Both the position numbers and the translations under genes were made by a program. The notes below the pieces were generated by a model. It had not been told where the DNA came from, searched no databases, and saw only the letters and a list, made by a program, of their open reading frames with translations. From Cyclospora cayetanensis (taxonomy: Eukaryota > Apicomplexa > Conoidasida > Eucoccidiorida > Eimeriidae), in assembly GCF_002999335.1 (NCBI RefSeq), contig NW_020312104.1, forward strand, positions 1 through 64,000: a stretch of 64,000 bases of DNA. The letters are read 5' to 3'. Positions 23,907 to 36,137 of the stretch are shown here, piece after piece. How positions within the stretch are numbered: position 1 is the first letter of the stretch; every line of letters begins with the position of its first letter.

Positions 23907-26900
23907 CGGTCTGGATTTTCTGCACGCCCTAAGGAAGGTCGGTGAGAGAACAAACCCTTATACATCAGACTGCTGTGACCGCCGCTACTCTGGCTGCAGA
24001 CGCTGCCACTCCCGCAGGATGAGCGGCCCTTGGTCGTGAGCGCGCGGAAGCAATGCGCAACACCGAGACGGGCGCATTCAGAGCCTCGAATCAGCGGCCT
24101 TTGGTTCTTTGGAGTCACAGAAACGGCTTGCCCTGCCTGAAGAAGGTTGGAGGGCCCTAAAGTTCAACCAGGGCTTCGAAGCTAATCTTCGGTAGTTGGA
24201 ATGAATGACCAACCCCCGTGGCTGTTCTGCTGCTCCACAGCCCCCAGAATGCGCTTCTAAAGGCTTTTAACGCTGGAAGGGAGATGTTCGTGCACCGGCA
24301 ACACTGCAAACACAAGTGTCTCTTCCCAAGGGCGGCGGCCTCAACGGGGGGACCACGCATCTGTCTTGTGTGCATCGACAACTGCTGGATTCGTAAGGCC
24401 TCGGTTCCCAGAGAGGACTTATTTTTTGCTGAGTTATAATATTTCAGCACATGACTTGGAAAAAGAAGGCGTTCAAAGGGAGCAGCAACAAGAGCGTCGG
24501 CAGCAGCAACTACACCCAGCTGGCCTCGTCCGCCGACCGCTGGACGCCTTGAAGGAACATTGCTGCTGTTGCAACTCCTGCCACAATTCCTCTCGTTCTA
24601 AGAAGTATAATGATTAACATGCTCATTTTAACACTCTGAATACGGTTTGCCAGCCCATAAGCTTGAAAGGCTAGCTGAAACTCCCACAATGCCGCGTGTG
24701 CCTGTGCTGTACAGTACGCTGTGCCGGTTCTCTGATGAACACAGGGGAAAAGGCAACAGGGGTGAGAGCAGTGCGTCCCGTTTCCTGCTGCCTTCTCCAC
24801 GCTTTCCTCTCCTGCTGCACTATGATAACTATTTCTGTTTGTACGGCGGGGTTGTCTGACTCCTGACCATTTCTGAATTCACCTGCTGCTTGATGCGCAC
24901 TGCACAAAGCTTGCACGTTCTATTTTCTTCCTTCTGTCTTCATTTGGGTCACATCTTCTTTCTCTGGATCCGTTGGCCTCTCTACAAAGGTATGCAAGCG
25001 CCTCGGCTTCTTTGTGGAGCTACGCTGCGCTTTGCGCCTCGTTTCTCGGATACTTCCTCTCGCGTAAATATCTCCTCTGATTGGCGAGTAAGGCGTCGCC
25101 TCCTTCCACAGGGCTTCCTGCCTACCGACCTCCCCCACAGGCGTGCTGCTGCGTTCGTATTTTGCATTAGACACCCCAAGGCTCACCTACTACATGTTGC
25201 ACTAAAAATATCCACTTCAGCATTTCAGTGCTTGACGACTCGTTTGCAGGCAGATTGAGCTAACTTCAGAAAATACGGGGAAACTTGATATGCACATTGT
25301 CGTACTCGTGCCTTTTCGTCTGACACAAAGCAGGAGCTGTACTCCTGGCCACAACACGTGGGAGTACGAGGTAGCGCCTTTACAGCACCTGGTAGGCAAT
25401 GAGTTATACTTGCCGGATGCTAACATATCAGTATCATCCCTTCTAGCGTCTCCGGAAAAGAGCCTTAATCCCCAGACTATACCTATTGCCAAGTTATGTT
25501 TCTTCGAAAGTTGCCTCATCGTTCTGCTTGCCCTCCTTACGCCACGGGAGCAAGACTTAAGGGAAAAGGCCCAGATGGGGTGAGCGTTAGCCCACCCTCG
25601 GAGCCCTTCAAGTATCCCCTCATAGTTGCATCTAGAGCTCAGGTGCACATTAGTCATTCTCACAGTCTAGCATTAGTCCTTTTCTGCAACAAAAATAAAA
25701 GAAGTGATACACCGATTCGTCAATTCCTTATTGCTTCATAATACCTAGCATATTGCTTAGTCCCTCACTCTAGGTTGGTCGTGCACAGCAAGTACACTCG
25801 TGAGCAGGCGATGTTTATGATGTACATCGAGGTAGCCACTGCAGAGAGTTCAGCCGTCTCCCTTCACAGAGCCTCCCTAGACTGGCGAAAAAGTATTGCT
25901 CAAGGCTCCAAACGGGATTTTCGTGCCAGCTCATATGACTTTTTAAAAGGCATAACAGGTAGCACTCTCAGCATTTCCGCTTATTAGAAACAAAACGGTA
26001 TCAAATTGGTAGATGGGTCTCTCGGAATTTCTTGGCCCTCCTTCAGGTTCGTGGCGGAACATTAGTTAGCTGTTGGCGTGAGTTGAGACCTGCGTAGCGT
26101 TGTAAAGAGTTTTTGAGTGTGCGACTTCATGGCCCTCCCGTTACCCCGCTTCCCCCAAAGGATCAGCAGTGAATCACACCATCAACGGATTCAACTTGAC
26201 AGATATTCTGAGCCCGATGCAGTTGTCCTAGGAATAACGCTGCAGTCTAAATCTTGCCTGGCTGCCGCACCGCGTCTCAGGATAGAAGTCTTGGCCTGCG
26301 GCCTCACAAGTCCGTCTATCTAACCCGTACAACCCTATCCACCCCCAGCTTCTGAGACTCTCGTTGACGGGTAACAATATTCCAAAATGCGCGGCAGCTC
26401 CTTTCTCCGTTGCTTTCTTTTGGCATTTTGCTATCAAGAGTTAACTATTGATCAACATCTTTTAGCTTAATGTGCAAACTAAGTTTCATCCCTTTTCTAC
26501 CCCTTCTCACGCTTTAACAGACATTTTCGGCCAGATGTTGTGGGCCTCCACGGAAGGCAAGAGAGGTAAGGAGTAGCTCCTGGTTTTACGCCTTTAACGC
26601 TAATGCGACTGCTTCTACTAAACCCAGCAGGGCTTACAAGGGCCCCACTTGTGCCATGCCTTCACAAAAGCTCATGTTAGAGGAGACAGTAGGGGGCAGG
26701 CTACTGCAGACTCTGAGAAGGGGGCGACAGAATACCCAGGTAGCACACCCGTGGCATCAAACCCCATTCCCGAGGAAAGCTAGGGCAGACGCGAGAGTAG
26801 GGAGTGTGTACCCACTGATAAACAATATGTTTCGCCTGTTTCGGTCTAGCAGAGCAGAGACAACCAAGAGGGAAAGAAAAAACCGCAGCTAGCCATACCG

Positions 26901-28177
26901 CACCCACACAGAGGCCGCCCAGAGCAAACGGACGACTGCCAGCTGCACCCACCGCTGCAGAGCGGGTTTCGTAACCACACTCTGAAATGGCGCAGCCAAT
27001 CAAACGGCTTCTCAAGTTCATATGCTCTGTCTAGCCAACAGAGCTCCTGCAGTATACCTCTTCATCTGGAGAAAAATCAGCAATTGTCTCTAACCAGCTG
27101 TATAAGCAACTGTTCTGGCACATCTCCAACAGTTTCCAAGCTGCTTCGCATTTGGATTCGGCTGCATAAACTGATAGGAATTCGGCCAAGCGCCAGCAGC
27201 CAACGCAGTGTCTTCCCAGCAGCAGTGGAAGTTGCTACATGTACAAAGCAACCACGAAGGCAGCCCATTTGTACATTCGGAAGGAACTGACGCAGCTGCA
27301 CCAATAAATTGAGCCCTTTTAGAAAAAGGCCTTCATGGGCATTTCCCAGAAACCAGCGAAGCCCTGTTAAATGCAGAGAAAGTGCAGCCGCTGGGGGCTA
27401 CGCTGTTCCTCCATAACTTAAAATACGAGATCGTCATCATCGTCTACTAGCATATTCGGGCCTGACTCTGCTTGTGTTCCTGCGCACAAATAATATTTGC
27501 TGCCGTTGCATGTAAGCCTGCCACCAGCAAAGCTGGCATACATGCTAATGATGAGGCAGTCAAACCCACGTCCCACAGACAACAAAGAATGTATAAAGGG
27601 AAAGGAAGAGGGGTTGTAAGAGCATACGAAGGAGCGAAACGAACGCCAATCCAAGAACAGGAATATGCAAAAAGATGCAGTAGATTAGAGGCACAGACGC
27701 AAGTGTACACCAGAAAATCCAGAGCAAAGCCTTTCATAGGAAACATGATTTGGAAGAAATCAAAGCAAAAGAGAAAGGCGGGGAAAAGAATGTGGGTGGG
27801 ACATGAAAACGAAGGAAAGCTTTGTCACGAGGCATATGGAGCAGCAGCAAGAGGAAGTTCAACAGAGAAAGTGTTTCAAAGAGCCGTCCGCCCGCCGCAT
27901 GCAGACACAGAGTGCGCGCGGGAGCACTGCGACACATGGAGCTGGCAAGGGAGGGTAACGGACTATGTAATGTGATCCAACAGAGGAGACTTGCAGAAAG
28001 AAGCCCACAACCACCCATGAGCAGGCAGTACCTCAGTCGGAAACAGGGAAAAATAAGAGTCAACACGGGCACGGGTGGCCGGTGGGCCGCAACATATACA
28101 GGCAGCGAAGTAGCAGCACAGTAAGAGGGATAGGTGAGGAGAGTGGCATGCATAAAAAGCGAGTTGCAGTGTTTGAG
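23907..28177. other. 4.3-kb interval without a recognised gene
   Basis: Lacks CAG repeats almost entirely. All ORFs are short, lack low-complexity and domain motifs, and do not chain with matching splice phases. From about 27.59 to 28.14 kb the plus strand is markedly purine-rich. I cannot exclude small multi-exon genes or noncoding RNAs. Confidence 0.45.
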
Positions 28178-30325
28178 CTACAGATTTGCTGCCACCTTTT
28201 CCTTTACTGCCCCCCCTTCCCAATCCCCCATATCATGCCCCTCAGACTGACGAATAGCCTGGCCGGCCGCCTCAAGAGCCTTCTGCTCTGCCTCCTTCGC
28301 AAGCCTCTTCTTCTCTTGAATCTTCTTAAGTCTGTAAGCAAGAGACATCTTCTTGGGGCCTCAGTACCGTGGTCCCGTAAAGGAAAGCCGTACACCTTGA
28401 ATGCCCCGCATAGGCTCTCTCTAGTGCGCGGGATAAGGCGGCAAGCCTCGGCTTTAGGTATTGGATTCAAGCCCCCGAAATAAATTACCTAAAGAACTCT
28501 TCTCTTTCCATCTCGTCAAGCTCCTTTGTAATGTAGTTGATATTGCGGTCTAGCTTGGGAAGCACCACCTGAACAAAATTCATAGCCCTAAATCGTATGC
28601 TCTGATGCAATAAGTATATACGCGCCTTCGACCCTCCAGCCATCCCCGATGGCCTTACAACAAAATTTGGTGGCTCTGGCAGCACCCCACAGAGTGCACC
28701 ACCTCATGTGGTCGCTGAGTGCAGATTACCGGCCTTGTGCCCCGCCCCCTCCCCTATCCCTCGAGCTCCCGGAATCCAGTTCAGAGAAAGGCGTACGTTG
28801 TTAAGGGCATTAACGCGTCTGTTGGTCATCTTAATCTCCTCGTCTAGAGTAAAAAAGGCCGTCTGCAGAAGCACAATCCCTTGAACGCGAAATTCGAGCC
28901 CTTACATCCAATCGCGCGCCCAAGTGTCCCGCAAGCCTAGTATGTGTGCCCCCAGCAGATCTCGCGATTATTCAGTTTCCATCTACTGAGGCTGAGACGT
29001 TCTGCATACCTGAAGTGAAGCCAGTTTGACGAGCTCTGAGAGAGCCTCTTGATATTTGTCTCTTGCTGCCAGAATGACATGCCCCCCCGCCGAGAGGTTG
29101 ATATTCTTCAGGACTGCACACCGAAACACCTTGCATCCTCAAAAGAGGCTCTAGCCATCGCCCCCTCGCAGTCCAGCGTAAGCTCTAAGCCCCTTCACAA
29201 CAAAAGCGAAATGGTGCGCTGTAAAAGAAACCCTCAAGCTGTGTTGCTGCAGAACACCCAAGCTCTTGAAGTTACAATCCCAAACTCTTACTGTCCACGG
29301 TGGGGTCAGTGGAGATCTGAAAGACCGGCAGTCGAACCCCCGCTACATTATCATACGCGGCAGTCACAGACACCGCGGGCCGCTTAATGCGCTGCATACG
29401 GAGCACATCAAACCCCACACCCTAGGTCTGACGCACTGAAACCTTGTTCTGCAGTCCTACGTCCAGGAGACGCGTAAACCATGACGATTCGCACGAGAGC
29501 AGAAGTCTAGCGTACATTATCTTTGAGGCACGAAGTTAAACAACAGATGCTGGTTGGACGCTCCTTGCTCTCACCTCCATGAGCTGATCCCGGAGGTCGC
29601 CGCCCCCTGCCCACGAGGCCTTGGCCATCGAGAAGTGCGCCTCATTTATTGTATCGCCGATGGATAACTTGGTCTGACGCACTCGCAGAAGCAAGCAGTA
29701 AACACTAGGCCTTTAAATCAAGAGATGCTTATCTTCGATGCTTTTATCTCAAATGCTTCAATTTTGCACCCTAATGCGTATGGCCTCAACCAAGGCCCCT
29801 CAATCCTACGAGGCCTCCCCTCGCTTGCCTTCACAATTTCTTTCAGCATGCCGCGGAATCTGGAAGAAAGAGCATCACTCTTCTTCTTGAGGAGCTGGTA
29901 GCCTTGATTTGCGCCCTTCTTCTTCTGCTTGGCTATCTGCAGAGTCCTAAGCCGCGAACAACACCAACATGGCCACACGCAGCGACATAGCCCCCTCAGA
30001 TGACAGCACCCACAGCACCGGGGCCACCACCCGTCTTGTCGGGTACAAGAGCAGAAGAAAAACCAACGAATACAGCAGGATCAACACAAGCGGCTACTCC
30101 AGTTACACCACGATCAGCAAGAGCCCAAGCGGGTGGCCGGCACAACCGCAGCGCTTATGGAAGCAGCCTCAAAAAGCGGCGCTTGTGTTAGCAGCAACAA
30201 AGGCAACAGCGATTCAACAGCCTCAGCAACAGCGATACGGTTCCTCTGCACATGCTACGAGCTGCCCGAGAGCATCATATCGCGGCTTACATGCGGCTGG
30301 GCGCCACCTGTGCATCAGACGACAT
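28178..30325 (-). CDS. V-type proton ATPase subunit D
   Basis: Central-stalk subunit that couples the catalytic A/B ring to the membrane rotor of the vacuolar proton pump. Eight exons, all phases exact: 30325-30291, 29946-29829, 29673-29575, 29391-29292, 29113-29010, 28862-28797, 28568-28489 and 28331-28178, coding 251 residues, normal for the family (about 245-260). Conserved blocks in order: VAPSRMTLQ, LLKKKSDALSSRFR, TKLSIGD with EAHFSMA, AYDNVAGVRLPVFQI, LSAGG, LVKLASLQ, TAFFTLDEEIKMTNRRVNAL, VLPKLDRNINYITKELDE and EREEFFR-LKKIQEKK. Exon 1 is only 35 nt (MSSDAQVAPSR plus two bases) and was recovered from the family's PSRM motif and a GTAAGC donor. The intron after LKEIVK has a GC donor (AAG/GCAAGC) with a normal acceptor; family spacing requires this junction. 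The C-terminus is a charged, Ala-rich tail. Confidence 0.97.
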
Positions 30326-30634
30326 CTTGGGGCCGCCTCTTGAGACCCTTTCGTTATAATTTTAGGAGTATATGGGAAAATAAGGAAAAATATGGCGCAG
30401 GGGGCCCATGCTGTGTCGAAAGGCAGCGCGAGGCAGCCGCCGCTGTTTCTGCTGATGCTCCTCTGGTTCCAGCTGTGCAACAGCACTGAGAGCAACAAGC
30501 AATAGTCTACACCCATTAATAGATGTGCTTTTGATAACTCTCGCTCCTCAGAACACGGCCCCTAATCTCTCACGGCACACGTAGCCACACTACATTGTGC
30601 TGAGCGGGCGGCCGCCCTGGGGGCCCTTCTGCTG

Positions 30635-30662
30635 GGGGCCCCTATCAGATTACAGGGGCCCC
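30635..30662. repeat. short perfect inverted repeat upstream of V-ATPase D
   Basis: Arms 30635-30643 and 30654-30662 (GGGGCCCCT / AGGGGCCCC) flank a 10-nt loop, about 310 bp upstream of the start codon. A strong stem in single-stranded DNA or RNA; function unknown. Confidence 0.6.
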
Positions 30663-30946
30663 TCACTTTGAACACGAGATCTCAATTTTCTCTTTACCTT
30701 TGTACAGTAATGAATGCGAGAAATTGGGCTTGTATTGCGTAGGCCTTGTTGTAAACAGGAGAGCAGTTCTCATAAAACTGGATGGGTCTAGCTGCAAGGG
30801 CTGACACTGGTAAATGTAACGCTCGAATTACTGCTTGATAATCGTCACTGTAGGCTCGCCTATGCTTAGACGAAACACCTAATTATTACAGTCGAGGCTC
30901 GTATGCTGATATGACGCTTTCGGTTTCTAGCAGAACGCCAGGCAAA

Positions 30947-31007
30947 GCTACATTTATGCACTTTCTACTACATTAGTTACATTCAAATAAGAATAAGTAA
31001 TGAATCG
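30947..31007 (-). repeat. left copy of a diverged inverted repeat
   Basis: Read on the minus strand this segment aligns without gaps to 36761-36820 on the plus strand, 44 of 60 positions identical, including an unbroken 14-bp core TGTAGTAGAAAGTG. The two copies flank the decayed Ty3/gypsy element. Confidence 0.6.
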
Positions 31008-31278
31008 ACTACTTAATTTGACCGTACGATTTCTTTATACTGCAGTCAGATGCTAGTTCAACACAGCAAGAATCGATGCTCTGCGTGTGGGCCGCGTCCA
31101 GATGTGTCTGCAACTAGCTGCGAATGCTTGGAGGGTTAATAAGGCGCAGCTATACGCAGCGTAGCTATCCCTATTCCCTCATGTTGGTGCCTCTGAAGGG
31201 CAAGGACAGGGTAGGGAGAGGGTTTTGTTGATAGACATCTGATATTATCTTCTGAAACTTGCATCGATCTGACTGCAC

Positions 31279-31434
31279 AATGTCTCCTACGGAGATCTCA
31301 GATAGAGCGCTTCAGTTGGTGTCACTGCAGAATTCGATGCAGCTCTTCTTTGACCAGCCAATAGCTGTGGATACAGTGGGGTGTCAGGCTTTCCACAGTG
31401 TGTGGTATCGATCGAGCTATCTGGTAGTTCGATA
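31279..31434 (+). pseudogene. possible gag-start remnant
   Basis: A 51-codon ORF starting MSPTEISDRALQLVSLQNSM lies upstream of the retrotransposon pol remains, where a gag start would be. Only its position suggests this; no nucleocapsid zinc knuckle is visible downstream. Confidence 0.25.
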
Positions 31435-33042
31435 ACCTGAGACTCTTTGACAAATGTCGCTAAGAAACCACCCTCTACCAACCAAAGGATTGGGTGATAT
31501 CGAGCCTGTTGAGCTTGGATATTCCGGCCAGCGAGCTCTTTAAAGCTCAGAAGCTTCCAAGCTGACAGAAGGCATGATTTTCAGCCAATGCAATGTTTAT
31601 GGATGCGTTGAAGACGTAGTGCCGACCACAGAACAATGGCGTCACCTGTCTATTACCCACTCCGGAGTAAAAGGAACAAGTACTTCTTGCGGCGTCTTTA
31701 TTTAACTGGGAAGCAGTCCAACCGTGACCCTATATTCATTCAGATGAAGTCTTCTACCTGCGAGGATTGATGCAGCTTTGGCTTTCATACACACCCTGAC
31801 TCTTCGGGTAACGTCGATTTCATTCCAGCAGCAACATCTGGGAAAACAGAGATATCGCTATTCGGGGAATTAATCAATATATCGGCATATCAAGAACGGG
31901 AAATTTTCGGCTTGCAGTAATCACGACCTAGACGACCAGCTCCTTTGTCACCAGTTTGTGTGTGATCTAGGTGAAGCGCAACGTCAGGTGGTCGGAGGAT
32001 GGCCTACTACTCAACAATTAAACAGCCAACATGTGGAACATCCTTCAACGATGGAAGAGTTCAGGTTTCAGGAGCAAAGAAGAACATCTCATGAGTCTTT
32101 GGATGGGAAGAACGAGCCAAATCTATAGTTAGAACCGATGAAGGTCGGAGCAGTGTCAACCGGCTCTGGCCCACAGTCTAGGACAAACGAGAAAGGGTTG
32201 GAAGGCCATTAGGAACCCGCGCCCACAGGCAGCCCGAGGCAGCCTGCCAACAACGCACCTCTTTCTACTGAGGGATATTAGGTCAAATATTTTGGAACTG
32301 CAAACGCACGCACGAGCCAAAGAACTTCAAGACTGGCCGCAGCAGAAGCAGCCTACTTGGCGAGCAATGTAGGTGTACCAGGAAAACGGAAATCACCACG
32401 CACGCTATAGCGCAGTAAACTAAAACAGAGCCGCCTTTAAAGAGCAACCACATGTAGGTGCTGCGTTCATGCAAGCTCAAAATTATGGCCAAGAATTGCT
32501 AGCGCTACTTGAGAATATGTAAGGTGAATCTGTTCTTCGAGAAAATGGCACAGAAGTGCAATCTGCTTGTTGTCCCACTAGAGCAGTCCCTAAGACTCAG
32601 CTATGCCGACAGACGGCAGATTTCAAGGATTGGCATACTAACGAGATTTACATGCTGCTTCGTCATGTAACTGGATCCTTTCAGCATGTCCGTGACTGTG
32701 AGCTCTGCCTCGGCAAGTTGATGGAATCCGAGGTTTGCCATGAGTGAGCCAACGGAAGGCGCACATGTGGCCCCAGCTGCACGCTGTTAGGCTAAGCTTT
32801 TCAGAAAGCTCGTGAAAAAACCGTTTTTTGGTCTTCTTCGCAACGCTCTTTTCATTCGTGATGAGAGCGGTAGATTCAGCATCACATGGTGACGAACACG
32901 TTTCCACGTAAGTGGCTTGACAAAGTAAAAAGAAAGGACGATTTTGAGCACGCATCTTGTCTTAAAAGTCCATCAAGTGGTTCTGTATCTGGGCTTGCAA
33001 CTGAACTTCTAGTCGAGGAACAGCAGAAATACACATATATGA

Positions 33043-33860
33043 CGGGGAAATTCACGGATATCCTATATAGTGAAGAGTTGTCAGCAGCCAAATCACCTGC
33101 GTGTCGTCCAGTGGACTGCAATAACCTTATTCCTGAGCCAACATCAAGGTACATTCCACTACACCGGAAATTCCCATAGCATGAAAACGAGACCGAGTGG
33201 CAAGCGGACTGCCTGTTGTGAAAGTCGAATTGCAGGCATCGAATATCGATGTTGGATTTGACCCGGTGTTTGTGTCGCAGAAGGGCAAAAGGTGGCTTGT
33301 GTGCGTTCTAGCGAGGCCTCCAAGCAGCACCCCTCACAAGCGGAAACTCCCAATGCCGAATACCGGCGAATCGCACGGCCGAGTGCATGCATCAGTAGTC
33401 TACTTTACATTTGACTTCACAGGCGCCTTATTACAAATCCCCATCCGATTTAGTAACAGGCACACAACGGGGATTACATTCACATTGGCAAATTCGAGTT
33501 GCGCACTAGCAGCGACGTTACGACGTACTACGGACCCGTATCTTACTACGGAAATCTCTGTCCTGGACTTGCTGAGATCTCTATGCCTTCGAATGGTTTA
33601 CTAAAGAAAATGCAGGCTATGACATGGACAGAGAAGGCTCGCGCTGCAGCAAGGGCGCTTGTCGGTCATAAAACTCTTCCCGTACTTGCGCACTCTAAAG
33701 ATTAACTTCACTTCGAAGCAACAAGCGTTGCTAGTGATGTAGCGGTGAGCTCGATCCTCGTTAAGCAGACTTTGCCTCACCCAAACCAAGCAACAGTATT
33801 CAGTGCGGGGAAAGCAGATCTGTGCAATTCAAAAGGGTGTGAAAATACGACCATTTCCAT
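33043..33860 (+). pseudogene. reverse transcriptase/RNase H remnant
   Basis: Contains the N-terminal half of RT in one frame (33197-33480), then a shift to another frame at the RT-RNase H linker (33510-33703), a stop codon after LAHSKD, and the start of RNase H. The fingers/palm segment from the conserved T-x-F region to the YxDD loop is absent, as if about 300 bp were deleted near 33.49 kb. Confidence 0.8.
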
Positions 33861-34494
33861 GGAATAATTTTACTCTTCAGATAATCCTCACTCTTTATTG
33901 TAGCTTACAAAAAATTTTCAACATTTTGACAGCCTTTGAGTTGCTCACTCGCTTGAGCGCCTTTCGCAGAACGATGTTATGATGACGTATATAGCAGGTA
34001 TCGCCAACGTGGTAGCGAGCGCGCCGACCCACCCTTCCACTATTGTGCTACGGCATCGCTATTGTCTGCGATGCCCCACGAATGTTATCAAAATTGATCA
34101 GCCTTTATGCATCTGGTACCCATTCCTCTGCTAATATCGTCCAAAGAAGAACGGCAAAAGTGTGAAGGACTGGCACTATGGCCTACTGTGATCCGCAACA
34201 CAGCGGGAAAGCCGTCGTTTGTACATATCGACCTCGCTGCGCAGTTCCATATCGAGCAAAACACCTGCTCATGCTTTTTCGCGACAGGACGCGATACACA
34301 TTACAGTGAGAAGCACTCACTGTCCTGGCGGCGTGGGATGCGTCTTGTCAAGTGGATTTGCACTGTAGTGCCTAAATTGTCGCCAGCTGGGGTCGCGCAA
34401 TTTATGCATGCATAATGGCAGGTGGAATAAATCGAGTACAAATGGCTAAATTAGAAACATGAAGGCCAGACTCGTGCTACACTGGCTGGGTCTT

Positions 34495-35222
34495 GAAATG
34501 ATTTAGACCCATCTCCCTAGGGACCGTGTTATTCGACTGCTGGGGGTCAAGGGTCCGAAGAGCATATACGTGGCTGTCGACAGACTCAGCAAATGCGCCC
34601 GTTTCATCCCTTGCTCCGGCTAGGCCAAGGCTCAGCGAGGCTTTCAAGCAGTCTTGCTGCATCTATAAAAAAATCAGATTTCCTAGGATAATCATTATGA
34701 CGATGGAGTTCAAGGATCTCTAGAGCGGTCTGGCGTCTGCCTAGACCACAGGTAACGACGACTGCCAAGCATCCCGAGGCAGATGGACAAAGAATGTGGC
34801 AACTGGGCTCTTCTGCAGGATTTGCAACAAGGCTCAGATGATGAAATCGCTTGGCATGATATTGTTTTCCTGAGTCGTTTGGTAATACAACGGAACACTG
34901 GTCTACCCGTTGCCTTCCCACATTCCAGGTCTCTGCTGAGAAGCCCTTCTCCCTTCTCAGCCTGGACCTGGTGATCCGAAATGAGCAGACACGTTTAGCA
35001 GCAACTATTTTCAGATAGTAGGCGGCTAGTCCACATGAATGAATGCACAAAGCTCAAGAGAGTCAAGCACGGCGTTATGGCAAGCAGCGGTCGGGTATGT
35101 GTGTTTGTGCCTGGATATTTGCTCCGGGTGGAGCAGCAGCTTTACAAAGTCCACCTAAAGCAACCAGACGAAGAACTTTGTGGCCAGGCAGCTTGGACTA
35201 TTTGCGATTACTTTTTCAATTA
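34495..35222 (+). pseudogene. integrase remnant
   Basis: Core-domain signature VAVDRLSKCARFIPC in one frame, then HPEADGQ about 180 bp later in another frame, far closer than in an intact core, so part of the core between the catalytic Asp residues has been lost. A basic segment followed by a pattern like the GD-x-V-x-L C-terminal element lies around 35.05-35.2 kb. Confidence 0.75.
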
Positions 35223-35325
35223 ATGCATGCTCTTACTCGATCTATTTCCATAAAAATGCTAGATGCTACAGAACTGTCAACACTGGTCTAGGAAAGAAGC
35301 GTCTGAGCTCTTCCAATGTATTTGG

Positions 35326-35379
35326 GGACTCTGCCTGGCAAGGAAGTTTGTCACATAACGGCAGAGGATCCATAGGGAG
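35326..35379 (+). repeat. copy 1 of a ~52-bp dispersed repeat
   Basis: Degenerate direct copy of the unit at 35937-35988, sharing GGACTCTGCCTGGCAAGGAA and GGATCCATAGGG. Confidence 0.6.
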
Positions 35380-35936
35380 CTGAATAAGGACTGGATTCTA
35401 GGATTTTCGATTTCTGGGGAGACTCAAGTCGGGAGTTTCTATTGAGTTGCATTAGGGGATGCCAGCCGCGAAGTTTGTTGGAAGAACAGTTACGGACATG
35501 GCTGCCTGCGGGGGAATTCGTTGCTCCGTCATTGCAACAATGCTAGTCGCCGTGGAAATTATTCCTTGCATTCCTTGGTGGTTGTCAAGCCCGAGCACAT
35601 GAGTCAATAGCTACCTTGATCTATAATTATTTCTTGGACCGTTGCTGAATATTAGTGTTGAGGTGTTCTTTTCAATCTGAGTATGGACAGGCGCACTCAG
35701 ACACACTGTCCCTCTACAATTCCTTTGGCCTATCTCAGCGATTAGGAATAGACCATGCTTCATGAACCGGCATTACTTGTATGCAAAGATTGCTCTACGA
35801 GGTGCGGTGTCACCGTTGAAGTAAGGGGTATTTAGGCTCTCTTCGAACATCTACTTGTTTTCTGTCTTCTTGTAGCAGAGAATCAAACATCTCAGCGCTC
35901 GGGACAGCTTACGACCACGCCATCACACATATTTGA

Positions 35937-35988
35937 GGACGCTGCCCGGCAGGGAATTTTCACATATAGAGGCAAAGGATCCATAGGG
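35937..35988 (+). repeat. copy 2 of a ~52-bp dispersed repeat (left arm of inverted pair)
   Basis: Begins GGACGCTGCCCGGCAGGGAA and ends GGATCCATAGGG. It forms an imperfect inverted repeat with 36086-36137, with 97 nt between the arms. Confidence 0.75.
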
Positions 35989-36085
35989 CGGCTGGCGGGC
36001 GTCCACTGATGCAGCGCACTAGAAATTCCTGACTAGTGTGTCCCCTGAGCTCAATAGTCCTGAAAACCAGCCCTTATCCAGTACT

Positions 36086-36137
36086 CCCTATGGATCCTGT
36101 GCCTCTATATGAAAAAATTCCCTGCCAGGCAGAGTCC
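36086..36137 (-). repeat. copy 3 of the ~52-bp repeat, inverted (right arm)
   Basis: Reverse-complement copy of 35937-35988 with only a few mismatches (CCTATGGATCCT, TGCCTCTATATG and TTCCCTGCC blocks). Copies 2 and 3 are more alike than either is to copy 1. Confidence 0.75.

Larger units (their letters stand above)
30326..31190. other. upstream region of V-ATPase D, entry to repeat-poor block
   Basis: Holds the likely V-ATPase D promoter and a perfect 9-bp-arm GGGGCCCC hairpin at 30635-30662. From 30.7 kb the DNA turns AT-richer and repeat-poor. Part of an inverted repeat pair lies at 30947-31007. No coding region seen. Confidence 0.4.
31191..35300 (+). mobile_element. degenerate Ty3/gypsy LTR-retrotransposon relic
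   Basis: Frameshifted, stop-ridden polyprotein remains in the order expected for Ty3/gypsy. Pre-RT motif with KFTDILYSEEL at about 33.05 kb; VSQKGKRWLVCVLAR at about 33.27 kb (the family's K-x-x-G-x-WR-x-CVDYR block); RT palm part PMPNTGESHG and FTFDFTGALLQIPI at 33.35-33.45 kb; YYG with LLKKMQAMTWTEKARAAARAL and LPVLAHSKD at 33.52-33.70 kb (RT-RNase H junction); RNase H HFEAT-x-VASD at about 33.71 kb; integrase VAVDRLSKCARFIPC at about 34.58 kb and KHPEADGQR at about 34.76 kb; a basic integrase C-terminal trace near 35.05 kb. The RT stretch holding the catalytic YxDD is missing, so the copy is dead. Left and right ends are uncertain because no matching direct LTRs were found. LTR elements of this class are known in Eimeria. 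Confidence 0.82.

Noticed and set aside
28204..28470. Minus ORF rich in Arg ending GKGGQ
   Set aside because: It is the wrong frame of the last V-ATPase D exon, which reads LKKIQEKK to a stop at 28178.
32556..32747. ORF with C-x2-C and CH near 32.69 kb as a possible gag zinc knuckle
   Set aside because: Spacing does not fit C-x2-C-x4-H-x4-C and the frame is unrelated to the pol remains.
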